DNA from: Puniceibacterium sp. IMCC21224
GTDB lineage: Bacteria; Pseudomonadota; Alphaproteobacteria; Rhodobacterales; Rhodobacteraceae
Length of the DNA: 64,000 bases
Assembly: GCF_001038505.1 (NCBI RefSeq)
Contig: NZ_LDPY01000001.1
Location: 496,001 to 560,000 of the forward strand
Reading direction: 5' to 3'
Shown: in pieces, positions 61,629 through 64,000 of the stretch
Numbering within the stretch: position 1 is the first letter of the stretch
Layout: every line of letters begins with the position of its first letter
Notes under the pieces: model-generated
What the model saw: the letters and a program-made list of their open reading frames with translations, nothing else
Databases searched by the model: none
What the model was told of the DNA's origin: nothing
Position numbers and translations under genes: made by a program

Positions 61629-61973
61629 ATGCAGTACGAGTTGCCTCCGGTATCCTCAACGGCCGCTGATCAGACGAACGCCATCGTTTCGCTGCCGGCG
61701 CCTCTGGATTGTGAGACCCAGGCGCTGTTGCGCGCCTTTCTCACCCCGATCATGGAAAAAGCCCGCAGTTGGTCGGACCTGTCCACCCTGCTGCGGATCA
61801 AGGGTTATGGCATTGCCTTTCGCGAAGGTCATCTGGTGCTGATCAATGCCGACACCGGCACGCCGCTTTGCACCGGTGCGACCTTGGGCGTACCGCTGCG
61901 CACATTGGCCGCACGTCTGGGCCGACCCTGCGTCGTGGCGCATCGCGACGGGATCAGCGGCCACCTAGCCTGA
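61629..61973 (+). CDS. Conserved protein of unknown function, 114 aa
   Basis: The protein contains the compact block LLRIKGYGIAFREGHLVLIN followed by TGTPLCTGATLGVPLRTLAARLGRP, which looks like a small conserved alpha/beta module. It has no signal peptide or membrane span. I do not recognise the family. It lies 33 bp before the convergent carbonic anhydrase stop. Confidence 0.6.
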   Translation: MQYELPPVSSTAADQTNAIVSLPAPLDCETQALLRAFLTPIMEKARSWSDLSTLLRIKGYGIAFREGHLVLINADTGTPLCTGATLGVPLRTLAARLGRPCVVAHRDGISGHLA

Positions 61974-62005
61974 TACCCGCCGACGATCCGCCATTGGCCG
62001 AGCGG

Positions 62006-62680
62006 CTAAAGACCGCCGGCCGCCCGGTCCGCGACAGGAACAAATGCTGTTGTTCTGGGATCATACCATTCCAGCCCGCCGGCGCCGATCTCGGTCCACA
62101 GACCATGCAGCGTCAGTTCGTCCCTTTCGACGGCCTCGCGGACAAATGGAAAGGTCATGAGGTTTTCAAGCGACACCAGAACCGCCTCTTTTTCCAGCTT
62201 GCGGGCGCGCAGGGCATCATCCGGTTCATCCTTGACCCGTTCGTAGCCCGGCCGCAGGATGTCCATCCAGCGTCCCACAAAGCTTGACGTTTCCTCAAGA
62301 TGCGGGGCGTGGCCGGAACACATATCAAGGCATCCGGCGACGCCACCACAGTTGGAGTGACCCAGCACGATCAGATGCACCACCTTGAGCGCAACCACGG
62401 CATATTCCACCGCCGCCGAGGTGCCGTGCTGCGCGCCGTCCGGCTCATACCCAGGGACGAGATTGGCAATGTTGCGGTGGATAAAGAATTCGCCCGAATC
62501 CGCGCCAAAGATCGACGTGACATGCACCCGACTGTCGCAGCACGAAATCACCATCGCGCGCGGGCGCTGGCCTTCGGTTGCAAGGCGGCGATACCACGAG
62601 GCGTTGTCGGCATAGGTTGTCGCCTTCCAGCCCTGATAGCGCTGGACCAGGTAGGCAGGCAGGGGTTTGGCAGCCTTCAT
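62006..62680 (-). CDS. Beta-class carbonic anhydrase
   Basis: The 224-aa zinc enzyme hydrates CO2 to bicarbonate. Zinc ligands are visible in ISCCDSRVHV (Cys and the Asp/Arg dyad) and LIVLGHSNCGGVAGCL (His and Cys). No signal peptide is seen. Bicarbonate could supply PEP carboxylase encoded nearby. Its promoter shares the 147 bp to the gene at 62828. Confidence 0.94.
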   Translation of the reverse strand: MKAAKPLPAYLVQRYQGWKATTYADNASWYRRLATEGQRPRAMVISCCDSRVHVTSIFGADSGEFFIHRNIANLVPGYEPDGAQHGTSAAVEYAVVALKVVHLIVLGHSNCGGVAGCLDMCSGHAPHLEETSSFVGRWMDILRPGYERVKDEPDDALRARKLEKEAVLVSLENLMTFPFVREAVERDELTLHGLWTEIGAGGLEWYDPRTTAFVPVADRAAGGL

Positions 62681-62827
62681 TTCGCTCTCCTTGGTGGTGC
62701 GGGTGGGTCTGAGTTACGCTGAATTCGACAGGAATTCGAGAGATAATCCAAGCCAAGCCTAACCTTTTGGGAACCTCGATAGGACACCCTGTCATCGCCG
62801 TGGGGGCCTTTCTGAGAGGATGGTAAG

Positions 62828-63208
62828 GTGGGAAATATCGTGATGCTGAAACCGCGCGAAGGCGCGCGGCTGGATGCTGGCCGGGTCGAGATGCTGTATG
62901 TGCAGCTTGGCCCAAGCGGAGCTGAGGATGTCGTCTGCCGCGCAATGGAGGAACTGGCCTATCGTCTGACCTATATTGACCGGATGTATTGTGACCAGAA
63001 CTGGGCTGAGATGCGCAAGAACACGCGGGCACTAAATGCGATAGCGGTGCAGATCGGCATGAACGGATTGTCGCGGGTTGCGGGTGATGTGATCAGCTGC
63101 ATAGACGACGCGGATGTGATCGCGCTGGCGGCGACCTTGTCGCGCCTGATACGCACCGGGGAATTGTCACTGACCGAGATCTGGGATTTGCAGGATCTTT
63201 CGGTCTGA
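62828..63208 (+). CDS. Small helical protein of unknown function, 126 aa
   Basis: The protein is helical and soluble, with a conserved-looking segment ALNAIAVQIGMNGLSRVAGDV (about 68-88) that recalls Hpt-type four-helix proteins but has no His in the expected place. The start is GTG at 62828 with a purine-rich site; an ATG at 62843 is the alternative. It precedes the aminopeptidase gene by 64 bp on the same strand. Confidence 0.6.
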   Translation: MGNIVMLKPREGARLDAGRVEMLYVQLGPSGAEDVVCRAMEELAYRLTYIDRMYCDQNWAEMRKNTRALNAIAVQIGMNGLSRVAGDVISCIDDADVIALAATLSRLIRTGELSLTEIWDLQDLSV

Positions 63209-63272
63209 ACTCACTTGCGGGGCGGCGCACAGGGGCTAGGGTACGGCGTGTCACCAACAAAGGGGTTGCCCG

Positions 63273-64000
63273 ATGCCGTTTTCCTTTGCCTCTGCCGACG
63301 CGGGGTCTTTGCCAGTTCATGTACTTAGCCCGGATGATGTCGCCCCATGGGCGGCACAGCAGGGCGATGTCACGCGCAATTGGGTCGGGGCAAGCGGTTT
63401 TAACGGTGCCATCGGCACGGCGCTGATGCTGCCCGACGCTGACGGTACGCCACAGGGCGCGCTGATTGGCTATGGCACGCCGTCTCAACGTCGCAGGGTG
63501 CGATTCGTACTGGCGGGCGCGGTGCCAAATCTGGCGCCGGGCCTCTATCACATTGCGAGCGGTCTGCCCGCTGAGGATGTCGCGACCGAGGCGTTGGGCT
63601 GGTTGTTGTCGACCTACGGCTTTTCGCGTTACCATGATCAAAGCCCGAAGGTGCCGCAGCTTGTGGCGCCCGATGGCATTGATGCCACACGGACCGAAGT
63701 TCTGGCGGCATCCGAGGCGCTGACCCGTGACCTGATCAACACGCCTGCCTCGGATATGGGGCCGGCGGACCTTGATGCCGCAGCGCGGGCCTTGGCCGAT
63801 GAATTTGATGCCGATATCCGGGTCATCATTGGTGCCGAGTTGTTGGCGCAGAATTTTCCGATGATCCACGCCGTGGGCCGCGCGGCCGAGCAAGAGCCGC
63901 GGCTAATCGACATGCGTTGGGGTACCGTCGGCCCGACATTGACGCTGGTGGGCAAGGGCGTGTGTTTTGACACCGGGGGGTTAAACCTGAAACCCGGTGC
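63273..64000 (+). CDS. Leucyl aminopeptidase family (M17) protein, 3' partial
   Basis: The first 242 codons are present; the frame runs off the window. ATG at 63273 follows AAAGGGG by 7 bases and begins MPFSFASADAGSLPVHVLSP. The M17 features are LTRDLINTPASDMGPADLD before the catalytic domain and VGKGVCFDTGGLNLKPG, which carries the active-site Lys and metal-binding Asp, at the right edge. It would be a cytosolic Mn/Zn exopeptidase. Confidence 0.88.
   Translation, partial: MPFSFASADAGSLPVHVLSPDDVAPWAAQQGDVTRNWVGASGFNGAIGTALMLPDADGTPQGALIGYGTPSQRRRVRFVLAGAVPNLAPGLYHIASGLPAEDVATEALGWLLSTYGFSRYHDQSPKVPQLVAPDGIDATRTEVLAASEALTRDLINTPASDMGPADLDAAARALADEFDADIRVIIGAELLAQNFPMIHAVGRAAEQEPRLIDMRWGTVGPTLTLVGKGVCFDTGGLNLKPG

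Noticed and set aside
1..64000. CRISPR array, tRNA or rRNA gene, insertion sequence, prophage
   Set aside because: No regularly spaced repeats, tRNA TpsiC-like signatures, ribosomal RNA stretches, transposases or terminal inverted repeats were seen.

Overview
The window looks like chromosomal DNA from a high-GC alphaproteobacterium of the Rhodobacteraceae (Roseobacter group). This is inferred from gene content (xsc next to soeABC, ohrR/ohr, the dapD-dapE block, a DUF1523-type gene) and from codon use; no rRNA or other taxonomic marker is present. I saw no tRNA, rRNA, insertion sequence, prophage or CRISPR array.

Layout. (1) 1-2991: the 3' end of a nonribosomal peptide synthetase whose adenylation domain carries an inserted luciferase-like monooxygenase, followed by its phosphopantetheinyl transferase. 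(2) 3237-23146: an exopolysaccharide locus with a Wzz-type chain-length protein, a separate BY-kinase, five glycosyltransferases of the GT2, GT4 and WecG/TagA types, sugar-modifying Gfo/Idh/MocA and SDR enzymes (one pair fused, one pair split), a GMC oxidoreductase, an OafA-like acyltransferase with an SGNH domain, a serine-acetyltransferase-like enzyme and an O-antigen-ligase/polymerase-like membrane protein. No Wza exporter, Wzx flippase or initiating transferase is present. (3) 23257-30918: a sulfonate unit, xsc-ackA-soeABC, which would cleave sulfoacetaldehyde to acetyl phosphate and sulfite, make ATP and acetate, and oxidise sulfite to sulfate. A 46-codon frame exactly bridges soeA and soeB.

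(4) 30929-37757: an eight-gene minus-strand operon of poorly characterised proteins. It encodes a soluble coiled-coil protein, a 56-aa membrane protein with a Gly/Asp tail, a 382-aa unknown, an AAA ATPase, a 35-aa membrane peptide, a 442-aa unknown, an 88-aa two-TM protein and a DUF1523-like protein. It is the best candidate here for an undescribed system, probably acting at the membrane. (5) 37904-38889: divergent ohrR/ohr with two similar operator palindromes.

(6) 39103-50739: metabolic and exported genes: a small exported protein, a creatinase, an arylformamidase-like hydrolase, gabD, a periplasmic phytase-like esterase and a ppc-glyA operon. (7) 51209-57972: rnr, dapE, a small conserved gene, dapD, a PLP dehydratase and a LOG-family protein. 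(8) 58023-64000: a membrane-bound CapD/WbpM-type nucleotide-sugar dehydratase (possibly serving the polysaccharide locus), asd, a beta-carbonic anhydrase, two small unknowns and the start of an M17 leucyl aminopeptidase cut by the window edge.

Starts were chosen from ribosome-binding sites, family N-termini and overlaps. Family names come from motif recognition by eye, not from database searches.
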